This document shows positions 17,707 to 26,357 of a stretch of 64,000 nt of DNA, piece by piece. The stretch's first letter is position 1. Every line of letters starts with the position of its first letter. Below the pieces are notes generated by a model. The model did not search any database. It worked only from the letters and a program-made list of their open reading frames with translations, and was not told where the DNA came from. Source of the DNA: Haloimpatiens sp042688525 (lineage in GTDB: Bacteria > Bacillota > Clostridia > Clostridiales > Clostridiaceae); the NCBI RefSeq assembly GCF_042688525.2, contig NZ_JBHWAB010000001.1, forward strand, positions 2,480,001-2,544,000, written 5' to 3'. Made by a program: the position numbers and the translations under genes.

Positions 17707-18278
17707 CTATCCCTTTTTGAAACAATTTTTTTTAGTGTACATATAATCTTTGCTACTTTATATATTATATCATGACTATTTTTCATTCCAATTCCTTTTC
17801 CTATAGCTTTACCTCCTATTGTTATTGACGCTATTACAGCTCCAATAAAAGCACTTATCATGGTAACATTTACACTAGGCAAATATACTCTAACTTTCTG
17901 CGCTATTAAAATACCAACAGATCCACTTACAATTCCACATATATCTCCAATTACGTCATTGCAAAAATTGGATACCTTATCAGCATTTTTTATCATTTTC
18001 ACACCCACATTACCTTCAGCTATTCTTTTTGATGCCATAGAATTAAAAGGAGTTTCATCTGCTGCAGTAACAGCAATTCCTATTGTATCAAAAACTATAC
18101 CTATTAATATAATTGAAATTAATATAATAAAAGCTACTAACATATTTACTTTTCTTAGTAGCGTATCAGATAAAAGAGTAACACTTCCACAAATAAGTAT
18201 TGACAAAAAAATTATGTTAATAACCCATTTTTGCTTGCTCCGCGAACCCTTTTTATTATTTGATTTATTTTTTGACAA
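17703..18278 (-). CDS. oapA: OLE-associated membrane protein OapA
   Basis: 191 residues from a TTG at 18276-18278 with GGAGG (18288-18292) 9 nt upstream. The frame stays open another 45 codons, but that extension would be translated from the 3' end of OLE RNA and looks like noncoding sequence. A basic N-terminus (NKKGSRSKQK) is followed by four hydrophobic segments, with SNFCNDVIGDICGIVSGS between the second and third. OapA binds OLE RNA and holds it at the membrane in Bacillus halodurans; related proteins are often mislabelled CorB-like/DUF21. Position between OLE and dxs matches known loci. Confidence 0.85.
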   Translation of the reverse strand: MSKNKSNNKKGSRSKQKWVINIIFLSILICGSVTLLSDTLLRKVNMLVAFIILISIILIGIVFDTIGIAVTAADETPFNSMASKRIAEGNVGVKMIKNADKVSNFCNDVIGDICGIVSGSVGILIAQKVRVYLPSVNVTMISAFIGAVIASITIGGKAIGKGIGMKNSHDIIYKVAKIICTLKKIVSKRDR

Positions 18279-18298
18279 TTTAACATTCCTCCAATTAT

Positions 18299-18895
18299 GT
18301 ATGAGGTGGTCATACATTAGGTAAACCTTGCGGCTTAGGTCCAGTAGGTTTTCCCACAGAATAATCAAAACGTCGCCATTTTGACGGTTTCCCTTTAATA
18401 TTCTATCTACCATGTTACCATGAGTAGGACTGGATTACCACTTAGTCCGCACTTCAATCCCTAATGTATGTTACACTGAACAGTCTAGGAGTTTTCCTCA
18501 ACAGTTAGGTACTTTTCTAGCCTCTTTTGCAATATAGGTTTCAGTATGCGATAATTTAAAAATTGTGGCCACAACTTTTAAATCTGATCATACCTCTCCC
18601 TATACCACTTCAAGGCAGGCTACGCTGCACATAGCTGTCTACCACAATGCAGGTTTAATCCATTGTCGTAGAGAAGGTATCTAACCTAAACCACAAGCAA
18701 TGGTCTCCACGGAAGTAGGGTCAAGCTCGCATGCCGTTGCGTTTGCCCCATCCTCCTTACTTCCAGCACCAACCCATGACTGGGCGTCATAAGCCAGCAC
18801 AAGAAACTTCATCGATATGCCCTTTAACGGATTTTTAGCCCCGCCTTTGAAAAATACTTACCTGACTAGAATACTGCACCACCTCGCAGTGGTAA
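18299..18895 (-). ncRNA. ole: OLE RNA (ornate, large, extremophilic RNA)
   Basis: About 600 nt between ispA and oapA, visibly richer in G+C than all surrounding sequence and with no convincing ORF. It is packed with hairpins: ACCAC/GTGGT at the 5' end (18893-18878), a long stem centred on TTGTGGCCACAA (18555-18582) and GTATGA/TCATAC at the 3' end (18315-18299). Size, strand and the order ispA-OLE-oapA-dxs agree with described OLE loci. It probably is cut from, or is part of, the operon transcript. Known OLE RNA binds OapA and associates with membranes, and is linked to Mg2+, cold and ethanol stress. Ends are approximate. Confidence 0.85.
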
Positions 18896-18954
18896 TTATA
18901 TCATATGTCCTAAAAATATTCAAAAATATTTAAATGGTATCTATAATATTTTAA

Positions 18955-19821
18955 TCAATAATTTCTCTTCAATAGAAACATTGTTAAATCCTCTAAATCA
19001 CTAGTATTTTTATCTAGTTCATGCAATATTTCTAAACATTCTTTTGTAATTTCAACACACATCTCTTTACACTTTTCTATTCCAAAAGTAGTAATAAAAT
19101 TAGTCTTATGATTCTCTCCGTCACTGTTTACATTTTTGCCTAATAATTTTGTATTTCCTACAATATCTAATATATCATCTTTAATTTGAAATGCAAGACC
19201 TATTTTCTCTCCAAATTTGCTTAATTTTTGGATTTCTTCCTTATCTGCACCACCTAAAATTGCTCCTGAAATAATAGGTGCCTTTATAAGTTCTCCTGTC
19301 TTCTTTTTATGCATATACATTAATTCATCTTTTTGTATATTCTTATTTTCACTTAATATATCTACAATCTGTCCACCTATCATTCCATCTGAGCCTGCAG
19401 CTTTACTAATAACATCACATGCTTCTACAGCCTTTGGATTTTTTAAACAATAATCAAACATTACACTCATTGCTTCATTTAAAAGTCCATCCCCTGCTAA
19501 AACTGCTACAGCTTCTCCAAAAACTTTATGATTTGTTGGCTTTCCTCTTCTTAGATCATCATTATCCATGCAAGGTAAATCATCATGAATTAATGAATAT
19601 GTATGAATCATCTCAATTGCACAAGCTAGTGGTAAAATATTTTTGTAATCTTTCTTATATATACCATATGTTAATAACATGAGAAGAGGTCTTATTCTTT
19701 TTCCACCACATTCTATACTATAATACATAGAATCATAGATATGTTTATTATATGTTCCCTTATTTTGAAAATGTCCCTTTAAACAATTATCCACTTCTTC
19801 TTTCATAAATTCTAAATTCAT
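18955..19821 (-). CDS. ispA: Polyprenyl synthetase (farnesyl diphosphate synthase)
   Basis: 288 residues. The first aspartate-rich motif is DDLPCMDNDD (about residue 79) and the second is DDILDIVG (about 214); the Arg-rich RRGKPTNH follows the first. It makes farnesyl/geranyl diphosphate from IPP and DMAPP, feeding undecaprenyl and quinone lipids. The ATG lies 3 nt after xseB. Downstream comes OLE RNA. High confidence for the family, moderate for product chain length. Confidence 0.94.
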   Translation of the reverse strand: MNLEFMKEEVDNCLKGHFQNKGTYNKHIYDSMYYSIECGGKRIRPLLMLLTYGIYKKDYKNILPLACAIEMIHTYSLIHDDLPCMDNDDLRRGKPTNHKVFGEAVAVLAGDGLLNEAMSVMFDYCLKNPKAVEACDVISKAAGSDGMIGGQIVDILSENKNIQKDELMYMHKKKTGELIKAPIISGAILGGADKEEIQKLSKFGEKIGLAFQIKDDILDIVGNTKLLGKNVNSDGENHKTNFITTFGIEKCKEMCVEITKECLEILHELDKNTSDLEDLTMFLLKRNY

Positions 19822-19824
19822 CTT

Positions 19825-20043
19825 TTAACCATCTTCCTTCAAAAAGTTTTCTTCTCCATGTTCATTTAATATTTTTATTTTACCCTCTGCTTCATCTAAT
19901 CTCTTATAAAGTTTATAGTATAGTTTCATACCCTTTTCATAGTTTTTTATAGCATCTTCTAGGCTCACATCATTATTTTCCATGAGATTAATAACATTTT
20001 CAAGTTCACTCATCATTTCTTCATAAGACTTCTTTTTTGCCAT
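19825..20043 (-). CDS. xseB: Exodeoxyribonuclease VII small subunit
   Basis: 72 residues, typical length. The pattern SYEEMMSELENVINLMEN and LEDAIKNYEKGMKL is diagnostic for XseB, a helical subunit that binds several copies per XseA. ATG overlaps the xseA stop by one base (TAATG), and GGAGG lies 7 nt upstream. Together with XseA it degrades single-stranded DNA to oligonucleotides. Confidence 0.95.
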   Translation of the reverse strand: MAKKKSYEEMMSELENVINLMENNDVSLEDAIKNYEKGMKLYYKLYKRLDEAEGKIKILNEHGEENFLKEDG

Positions 20044-21248
20044 TATATATCCTCCAAAAATTCTATTTTAAATTTACTTTCCCCATCTTTCATCTTAATG
20101 TTTATGCATTCATTTTTCTTTAGTTCTTCTATATTTTTGATTATAGTATTCTCATCATTTTCTAAAATTGCATACCCCTTATCCAATATATTTAATGGAT
20201 TATGAGCAAATAGTAAAGATTTAAGATTCTGCAATTTACCCTGTTCTGTATTTAACTTTGAATACATTATATTTTTTAATCTGATATTATAATTATCTAG
20301 GGTATTATATAAATTCACAATATAATTATTAGGATTATTTAACTCTAGTTTTTTATGTAAAAATTCAAATTTACTGTAATAATCATTTATCATGCCTTTC
20401 ATACTCATTGAAAGTGAAGTTTTTAAATTATCTAACTTTTGATTAATTTCATTAATGTTAGGCACAACAATTTCTGCAGCAGCAGAAGGAGTTGGAGCTC
20501 TTCTATCACCTACAAAATCTGCAATAGTAAAATCCGTCTCGTGTCCTACCCCAGTAACCACTGGTTTGTTACATTTGTATATTTCATAAGCTAAAGCCTC
20601 ATCATTGAAAGCCCACAGTTCCTCTATAGAACCTCCCCCTCTAGCTAAGATTATTACGTCAATTTCTTTTATTTTTTGGAGGTACTTAATACCTTTTATT
20701 AAATCTTCACTGGCCTTTTCTCCTTGAACTAAAGAAGGATATATTAAAAGATCTACAAAAGGATTTCTACGTTTTGCAACATTTATTACGTCTCTTACTG
20801 CTGCTCCACTAGCTGAAGTTATTACACCAATTTTTCTTGGATATTTAGGTAATCTTTTTTTATTATCTTCATCAAATAAACCTTGATTTTCTAACTTTTT
20901 TTTCAATTTTTCAAAAGCTATATGTAATTGCCCTATACCTTCTATCTCCATTTCATTACAGTATAATTGATACAAACCTTCTTTGGGATATGTAGAAACT
21001 CTTCCTTTTACTATAACATTGTTACCATTTTCAGGTGTAAAAGTTAGATTACATGCATCACTCTCAAACATGATACAATTAATCTTTGAAGCACCATCTT
21101 TTAATGAAAAATATATATGTCCTGAACTATGAATTTTTAAATTTGAAATCTCACCTTTTACACATATATTTCTTAATATAAAATCATTGTCCATTACCTT
21201 TTTAATATAACTATTTAATTTAGTCACACTTAAAGTTTTAATATACAT
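20043..21248 (-). CDS. xseA: Exodeoxyribonuclease VII large subunit
   Basis: 401 residues. N-terminal OB-fold (VKGEISNLKIHSSGHIYFSL), then the catalytic domain with ARGGGSIEELWAFNDE and TGVGHETDFTIADFVGDRRAPTPSAAAE, then a coiled-coil C-terminal part. It hydrolyses single-stranded DNA from either end with XseB. A GGGAGG lies about 15 nt before the ATG, a rather long spacing with no better start nearby. First gene after nusB in the isoprenoid operon. Confidence 0.96.
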   Translation of the reverse strand: MYIKTLSVTKLNSYIKKVMDNDFILRNICVKGEISNLKIHSSGHIYFSLKDGASKINCIMFESDACNLTFTPENGNNVIVKGRVSTYPKEGLYQLYCNEMEIEGIGQLHIAFEKLKKKLENQGLFDEDNKKRLPKYPRKIGVITSASGAAVRDVINVAKRRNPFVDLLIYPSLVQGEKASEDLIKGIKYLQKIKEIDVIILARGGGSIEELWAFNDEALAYEIYKCNKPVVTGVGHETDFTIADFVGDRRAPTPSAAAEIVVPNINEINQKLDNLKTSLSMSMKGMINDYYSKFEFLHKKLELNNPNNYIVNLYNTLDNYNIRLKNIMYSKLNTEQGKLQNLKSLLFAHNPLNILDKGYAILENDENTIIKNIEELKKNECINIKMKDGESKFKIEFLEDI

Positions 21249-21292
21249 TTTTAAGGCTTTATACCTCCCATATTATCATTACTTAATGATAA

Positions 21293-21694
21293 TTATTTTT
21301 GTATCATATTACCTAGAACACCATTTACAAAAGCTGGTGATTTATCTTCTGAATATTTTTTTGCAAGTTCTATAGCCTCATTTACTGATACTTTATTTGG
21401 AATTTCTTCTTCACACATAATTTCATATGTAGCTATTCTTAAAATTGCTAAATTTATTTTAGATATTCTGTTTATCTTCCATTTTGTTGAATGTTCTTGT
21501 ATTTTTTCGTCTATACTTTCTTTATTTTCTTCTACACCTTTTAGTACTTTTTCTATATAATCAAAATCTACATTATCTAATTTTTCTTCAGTATTCTCTT
21601 TGTAGTTATTAATAATATCTAAATAGTTTTCCTTGTTAATTGACATTTGATAAAGTAATTTCATTGTAGTTTCTCTTGATATTTTTCTATTCAT
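21293..21694 (-). CDS. nusB: Transcription antitermination protein NusB
   Basis: 133 residues from the ATG at 21694, which has GGAGG 8 nt upstream (the ATG at 21709 encodes the ribosome-binding site itself). All-helical NusB fold: SRETTMKLLYQM at the start and KVSVNEAIELAKKYSEDKSPAFVNGVLGNM at the end. It binds BoxA RNA with S10 to prevent early termination in rRNA operons. It appears to head the nusB-xseA-xseB-ispA-OLE-oapA-dxs-tlyA-nadK-argR-recN transcription unit. Confidence 0.95.
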   Translation of the reverse strand: MNRKISRETTMKLLYQMSINKENYLDIINNYKENTEEKLDNVDFDYIEKVLKGVEENKESIDEKIQEHSTKWKINRISKINLAILRIATYEIMCEEEIPNKVSVNEAIELAKKYSEDKSPAFVNGVLGNMIQK

Positions 21695-21733
21695 AATAAT
21701 TTCCTCCATAATCTTTAGTTTTTCTAATCGTAT

Positions 21734-21761
21734 AATATACTATATCTTAAATTATTATCAA
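21734..21761 (-). promoter_or_regulatory. Probable sigma-A promoter for the nusB operon
   Basis: Minus strand TTGATA (21761-21756), 16 nt, TATATT (21739-21734), about 40 nt upstream of the nusB ATG. The AT-rich background makes chance matches possible. Confidence 0.45.
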
Positions 21762-21807
21762 AAAAAAAGTAAATATACTAATTATTTCACAATATTTGAA
21801 CAACGAA

Positions 21808-21831
21808 ACACCCTCTGAATTCAGAGGGTGT
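21808..21831 (-). terminator. Hairpin after the Asp23-family gene
   Basis: ACACCCTCTGAATTCAGAGGGTGT is a perfect 24-bp palindrome located 6 nt after the stop. On the minus strand the following tract is TTTCGTTGTT, so it would be a moderate terminator. In plain sight it is the only GC-rich inverted repeat in this gap. Confidence 0.6.
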
Positions 21832-21836
21832 AATTT

Positions 21837-22226
21837 TTATTCTTCCTTACTACCTTCTATGTTAGTTTTAGGAAAAATAACATTTTGAACATAAATATTA
21901 ACTGCTGAAACTTTTAATCCAGTCATAGTTTCTACTGACTTAATAACGTTCCTTTGAACCTTATCACAAACTTCTGGTATGCTTACACCATATTCAACTA
22001 CAATGAATAAATCTATAGTAGCACTTTCTTCAGCAACTGTAACTTTTACTCCTTTTGATAAATTCTTTTTACCACTTAGGATTTGTGTTATTTCTCCAAC
22101 CAAACCAGCGCTTATTCCTGCAATTCCTTCTATTTCTGATGCTGCTAATCCAGCAATAATACTTACAACTTCATCAGAAATCTTAACAATACCAACATTT
22201 GATTGTTCTTTTATATTTTCATCCAT
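21837..22226 (-). CDS. Asp23/Gls24 family envelope stress protein
   Basis: 129 residues from the ATG at 22226, which has AGGAGG 7 nt upstream; an in-frame ATG at 22265 lacks one. The family core is visible: GIVKISDEVVSIIAGLAASEIEGI, then VKVTVAEESATIDLFIVVEYG and CDKVQRNVIKSVETMTGLKV. Members are abundant cytoplasmic or membrane-tethered proteins linked to envelope stress (YqhY in Bacillus, located next to nusB). It has its own promoter between it and spoIIIAH. Confidence 0.92.
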   Translation of the reverse strand: MDENIKEQSNVGIVKISDEVVSIIAGLAASEIEGIAGISAGLVGEITQILSGKKNLSKGVKVTVAEESATIDLFIVVEYGVSIPEVCDKVQRNVIKSVETMTGLKVSAVNIYVQNVIFPKTNIEGSKEE

Positions 22227-22275
22227 ATTGTTACCTCCTTGCGGTGACATAAGTAGAACATACAATCTTGAGTAT

Positions 22276-22304
22276 ATTATATCAAATCTACATTCTTTTT
22301 ACAA
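22276..22304 (-). promoter_or_regulatory. Sigma-A promoter of the Asp23-family gene
   Basis: Minus strand TTGTAA (22304-22299), 17 nt, TATAAT (22281-22276). The -10 is perfect. It lies just after the spoIIIAH stop and about 50 nt before the Asp23 ATG, so this gene can be transcribed independently of the sporulation operon. Confidence 0.65.
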
Positions 22305-22307
22305 TTA

Positions 22308-22823
22308 TTATTCTTGTCTTTCAATTTGAACGTCAGAAAGTTTTGTTACACCCATAACTACATCTTGTATTTCTTTAGATTGCTTTTCAGTTAATTCTTC
22401 CTTCGCTTTAACAACTACTCTAACTTTATCATTATCTTCAATAGTGCATATTGCATCTTCATATCCTTTACCTTTTAAAGCCAACTCTATTTTAGTCTCT
22501 TTATCTGCATTAGTAGATATTTTATTGAATTCTTCTATAGTTTTACTTTTTTGGTCTTTCTCTACATTTTCGTCATCTATTATTGATTTTAAATTTTGTA
22601 AAGTCTTTGTTGTTTGTTGATCTTTAACCATTCTTGCTTCTACAAAATAACTAGAGCTACTTGTCTTCTTATCTTCATCACTATTCAATGAAATTGCACT
22701 TTTTTCATTTGTATCTTTACCTTCTTGACCAATTAAAGGTCCATTCACTTTAGTAGCTACTAGTCCAACTGAAACAATAAGTACTAACAAAGCAACAATA
22801 ATAACAGCTTGTTTCTTATTCAT
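22308..22823 (-). CDS. spoIIIAH: Stage III sporulation protein AH
   Basis: 171 residues from the ATG at 22823 (GGGGG 7 nt upstream). One N-terminal membrane anchor (about 6-26), an extended linker, then a C-terminal ring-building-motif domain (about 100-171) related to YscJ/FliF. In the mother cell membrane it faces the intermembrane space and pairs with forespore SpoIIQ to form the feeding channel. Last gene of the spoIIIA operon. Confidence 0.92.
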   Translation of the reverse strand: MNKKQAVIIVALLVLIVSVGLVATKVNGPLIGQEGKDTNEKSAISLNSDEDKKTSSSSYFVEARMVKDQQTTKTLQNLKSIIDDENVEKDQKSKTIEEFNKISTNADKETKIELALKGKGYEDAICTIEDNDKVRVVVKAKEELTEKQSKEIQDVVMGVTKLSDVQIERQE

Positions 22824-22862
22824 TATATAACCCCCCATTTTTTTCTTACAACAAATTATATG

Positions 22863-23468
22863 CTATTTTTTCATAGGATATACATTAACTTTGTAATTTG
22901 GCAAATTAAACAAAGTGCATACTGCTCTACTTATCCTAAGTTCAGTAACTTTATTTTCAGCTCCCTCTGCAATAACCAAAACTCCTGTTATTTTAGGCTT
23001 ATATTTTTTCAATATAAGTGGTTTATTATCCCCATTTTCATTAGTAATCACCACATTTCTATCATTATCGTTTTGTTCAATTTTTCTTTTTCCCCCTGAA
23101 GTATCTTGTTCATTAGTTACGCTGTCTGACTCTTTCATATTTACCGCAGGCACTTGTTCTTCTCCACTGTCAAAATAAATCATGACATCCACTTTTCCTA
23201 TACCTTGTATCTTTTCTAATTTACCTTTTAGTTCATACTGAAGATCAGTCTCATAATTGCTTATATTAATTTTTGTAGACTGATTTTTATCATTAGGATT
23301 TAAGTTTTTTGATGCATTAACATTTTTTGTATTTTTAAAAAAATTACTTGCAATTATTAATATCATCCCTATCAAAACTAATACCAATAGATTAAAAACT
23401 TTTTTATTTGATTCATTATCTTTAAACTTTACTTTTCGAAGATTAGATAATATTTTCTTAATATCCAT
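22863..23468 (-). CDS. spoIIIAG: Stage III sporulation protein AG
   Basis: 201 residues with one membrane segment at about 25-43 (NLLVLVLIGMILIIASNF) and a C-terminal ring-forming domain that includes KITGVLVIAEGAENKV, typical of SpoIIIAG. It builds a large ring in the engulfment space. AGGAGG is 5 nt before the ATG. Gap of 39 nt to spoIIIAH. Confidence 0.93.
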   Translation of the reverse strand: MDIKKILSNLRKVKFKDNESNKKVFNLLVLVLIGMILIIASNFFKNTKNVNASKNLNPNDKNQSTKINISNYETDLQYELKGKLEKIQGIGKVDVMIYFDSGEEQVPAVNMKESDSVTNEQDTSGGKRKIEQNDNDRNVVITNENGDNKPLILKKYKPKITGVLVIAEGAENKVTELRISRAVCTLFNLPNYKVNVYPMKK

Positions 23469-23478
23469 AATAACCTCC

Positions 23479-24066
23479 TTAACATTCGTAAATAGTTATT
23501 ACTCCTTCAGGAATTTTAAATTGTTCTTTTATATATTTTTTTATTTTACTGCTATAAGCATCTTTTAAAATTTTTTTACTTTTAACATCAGAAGTATTAG
23601 TTTTTATATCTACTTTTTTTACTTTATCTATCTTAGATTTTTTGATGCCTATATTTATAGCACTTATTAAAAAGTTATTATTTTCAGAATCAAATTTTAC
23701 ACACGCATCTACTACATAATTATCATTAGGATATTTTTCTTTAAGTTTTTTAATACATGCTTTTTCTACATTAACTTTAAAATTTTTAAGAGTTCCCTGT
23801 ATATTTTTTTCTTTACAGTTATCATATTCATTTTCATACACTTTTTCCTCAAAACATTCAGATGTTTTTTCTAAATATGTTTCTATATTTTTTCCTTTGT
23901 CCACAAATTCTATTAACGGATTTATTATTACTACTATTAATATGAGTCCTAAAACAAATCTTGCATATTTTTTTATACTATTATTTGGTAAGACCATTTC
24001 GATAGCTACAATGAAAAATACTGCTGTACTTATATTTATAATCCAATTTTTAATATATTCAATCAT
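23479..24066 (-). CDS. spoIIIAF: Stage III sporulation protein AF
   Basis: 195 residues with two N-terminal membrane segments (about 8-24 and 34-52) and a soluble lysine-rich C-terminal domain, as in SpoIIIAF. GGGGGG precedes the ATG by 6 nt, and the gene follows spoIIIAE after 3 nt. The sequence ends with the characteristic amphipathic strand (KIPEGVITIY is partly visible as FKIPEGVITIYEC). Part of the channel complex between mother cell and forespore. Confidence 0.9.
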   Translation of the reverse strand: MIEYIKNWIINISTAVFFIVAIEMVLPNNSIKKYARFVLGLILIVVIINPLIEFVDKGKNIETYLEKTSECFEEKVYENEYDNCKEKNIQGTLKNFKVNVEKACIKKLKEKYPNDNYVVDACVKFDSENNNFLISAINIGIKKSKIDKVKKVDIKTNTSDVKSKKILKDAYSSKIKKYIKEQFKIPEGVITIYEC

Positions 24067-24069
24067 ACT

Positions 24070-25227
24070 TTACCCCCCCAACACACCACTTCCAGCAGCA
24101 GCTATTATGGAGATTAATATAAAAAACATCACAGATACACAAATTAAAGTAGACATTAATAGTATAAGTGAATCCCCTGTACCATTTAAGCAGTCAACTA
24201 TTTTTTTATCAGTAATTGGCTCTACAAGTGCTGATGTCAACTTGTACATAAAAGCTATAACTAAAACTTTAATTATAGGAACTATTATTATAGCTAGTAT
24301 AACGATAACTCCCAAACTGCTTAAAGCATTTTTCAAAAGGAGTGAATATCCTGCTACAGTTGCAATGGCATCTGAAAGACATTTTCCAACTACGGGAACA
24401 AAATTATCTACAGCATACTTAGCTGTTTTAGCTGTTACTGCATCTATTGTTTTTGATGTAATACCTCTTATCGTCACAATTCCAATAAATATAGTCATTA
24501 ATATTCCTTGTGTCCACAGTGCAATTTGATTAGAAAGCTTTGTTAGATTACTTATTTTATAATCTTCAGAAATACTATTTACAAACTTTAAAACAAAGCT
24601 CATTAGAATAATAGGAATTATAAATTTTAAAAATATCTGTGCAAAAATATTTATAATAGATATTATTATAGGATCCATTACTGCAGCTTCTACCACTCCT
24701 CCTACACTGGCTAAAAGAACCATTAATCCTGGAACTAAAGCAGTCATAAAGTCTATCATATTTTTTATTGTACCCGTTACTATATCAATTCCTATTTTGA
24801 AATTTTTAGCAATTATAATAATTATCAATGAATAACAAGCAAAATATGCTATATTTGTTAAATTATCATTGTTAAATGCACTTTCTAAATTTTTTAATAA
24901 AGCTGATATTATACAAATAACAATCAACATTACCATTATTTTTAGCGATGCAATAATTTCTTTAAATACGTATGTAGTTACTATTTTTCTTACATCTTTT
25001 ACTGATAACTTGCCGCGTCCTGTTTTTATATAATTTTTTACATATTCTTTTGGATTTATGTCCTGCAGCAGTTCATATTTTGTTTTAACATTTGTCAAAT
25101 AATTATATAAACTTTGAATTTCTTTTTCATTTTGAATTTCTGCTTTAGTATTATTGCTGTCTGTATAAGCTTGTACATTGAATGGAATTAATAAAATTAT
25201 TAATAAAGCTATTAATAACCTTTTCAT
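24070..25227 (-). CDS. spoIIIAE: Stage III sporulation protein AE
   Basis: About 385 residues: a signal peptide-like start (cut near VQAYTD), a soluble region, then seven or eight hydrophobic segments. Recognisable stretches are LVPGLMVLLASVGGVVEAAVMDP and FVPVVGKCLSDAIATVAGYS. It is the large polytopic membrane component of the SpoIIIA channel. The ATG at 25227 is 8 nt from GAGG; the one at 25233 is only 2 nt away. Confidence 0.93.
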   Translation of the reverse strand: MKRLLIALLIILLIPFNVQAYTDSNNTKAEIQNEKEIQSLYNYLTNVKTKYELLQDINPKEYVKNYIKTGRGKLSVKDVRKIVTTYVFKEIIASLKIMVMLIVICIISALLKNLESAFNNDNLTNIAYFACYSLIIIIIAKNFKIGIDIVTGTIKNMIDFMTALVPGLMVLLASVGGVVEAAVMDPIIISIINIFAQIFLKFIIPIILMSFVLKFVNSISEDYKISNLTKLSNQIALWTQGILMTIFIGIVTIRGITSKTIDAVTAKTAKYAVDNFVPVVGKCLSDAIATVAGYSLLLKNALSSLGVIVILAIIIVPIIKVLVIAFMYKLTSALVEPITDKKIVDCLNGTGDSLILLMSTLICVSVMFFILISIIAAAGSGVLGG

Positions 25228-25237
25228 TTTCATAACC

Positions 25238-25621
25238 TCACATAATCTTCAAAATTGCTTCTAAAACAGCCATTAATATTGGAATAGACAGCGCTAAAAT
25301 AAGTATTTTACCACAAAACTCCACTTTAGAAGCTATACTTTTTTCACCTGCATCCTTACAAATCTCGCTGCAAAATGTTGTTAAAAATGCTATTCCTAAT
25401 ACCTTAAACACAATATTTAAATAAACAAAATCTATATTAGCTTTAAAGGCTAGTTGTTTTAGAAAATTTATTATTATAGTTATTTTATTCACAATAAATA
25501 ATAAAATTATAACTCCGCATACTATACTGATTGCTACAGCAATATCATTTCTTTCTTTTCTAAATATTGAAATTACAAATAATACTGTAAAGGCAAAAGC
25601 TGTAATTTTTATTATTTCCAT
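25238..25621 (-). CDS. spoIIIAD: Stage III sporulation protein AD
   Basis: 127 residues, four hydrophobic segments. The segment KVLGIAFLTTFCSEICKDAGEKSIASKVEFCGK is diagnostic. AGGAGG is 4-5 nt before the ATG. With SpoIIIAC it resembles small export-apparatus membrane proteins of flagellar and type III systems. Confidence 0.94.
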   Translation of the reverse strand: MEIIKITAFAFTVLFVISIFRKERNDIAVAISIVCGVIILLFIVNKITIIINFLKQLAFKANIDFVYLNIVFKVLGIAFLTTFCSEICKDAGEKSIASKVEFCGKILILALSIPILMAVLEAILKIM

Positions 25622-25630
25622 GACTGCCTC

Positions 25631-25828
25631 CTAAAACTGAAATAATGTTCTTACAGTACCAAACAACTTATTAATTAAACTTATTACCATCATTAAGATT
25701 ATTACAACACCAGCTAAATTAGCTATAACAGCAAACTCATCTTTTCCTCCACTTTTAAGTACTTTATCTAATATTATCATCAAGACCCCTACTGCACCTA
25801 TTTTAAAAATCATACTTACATCTAACAT
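25631..25828 (-). CDS. spoIIIAC: Stage III sporulation protein AC
   Basis: 65 residues, two membrane segments. The pattern FKIGAVGVLMIILDKVLKSGGKDEFA and the following hydrophobic helix match SpoIIIAC. Small membrane component of the channel. It follows spoIIIAB by 10 nt and precedes spoIIIAD by 9 nt. Confidence 0.94.
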   Translation of the reverse strand: MLDVSMIFKIGAVGVLMIILDKVLKSGGKDEFAVIANLAGVVIILMMVISLINKLFGTVRTLFQF

Positions 25829-25838
25829 GTTTTCCCTC

Positions 25839-26357
25839 CTAAATTAACATTATTGCCAGTACGCATCCCACTGTAAATCCTAAATATCTATACATTTTTA
25901 CATTTTTTTTCATTATATATTCTGCTTCTTCTTCCTGCTTTTTTATATTTTCTAGTGCTAAATTTAAAATTGCTTGCTGTCCAGATAAATCAGATTCACC
26001 TAATGATTTAGCTAAATTCAACATAATATTTATATCATCTTCGTTAATACTTAACTTATTTTTTTGAGATTTAATGCTAATTTTAAAAGCTTCATAAACA
26101 TTTTTTACATTTCCTTCGTACAATAAATTTGATACACTCAAAAATATTTTGCCTATAAAAGTCTTTGACTTTTGGAAAACAAAATAAAAAGCTTCTGGCA
26201 GTGATGTATAAGTATATAACATTTGATTTTTAAGTTCATAAATGTTTCTTTCTAAATCTTTTAACTCCTCTACCCTCTTTCTGCACACTCTTCCATATAA
26301 TATTCCGATGAAAGTAGATGAAAAAATTATTATTACACAACCTATAATCTTAATCAT
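25839..26357 (-). CDS. spoIIIAB: Stage III sporulation protein AB
   Basis: 172 residues: an N-terminal membrane helix, a soluble helical core and a C-terminal membrane helix, related to the GspF fold. The typical segment is LAKSLGESDLSGQQAILNLALE. Its start overlaps the end of spoIIIAA by 8 nt, so it is probably coupled to it and has no separate strong ribosome-binding site. Confidence 0.93.
   Translation of the reverse strand: MIKIIGCVIIIFSSTFIGILYGRVCRKRVEELKDLERNIYELKNQMLYTYTSLPEAFYFVFQKSKTFIGKIFLSVSNLLYEGNVKNVYEAFKISIKSQKNKLSINEDDINIMLNLAKSLGESDLSGQQAILNLALENIKKQEEEAEYIMKKNVKMYRYLGFTVGCVLAIMLI

Noticed and set aside
18413..18955. Group II intron or degraded mobile element in the G+C-richer gap before oapA
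   Set aside because: No intron-encoded protein or domain V-like end was seen; size, strand and the ispA-oapA-dxs context fit OLE RNA better.
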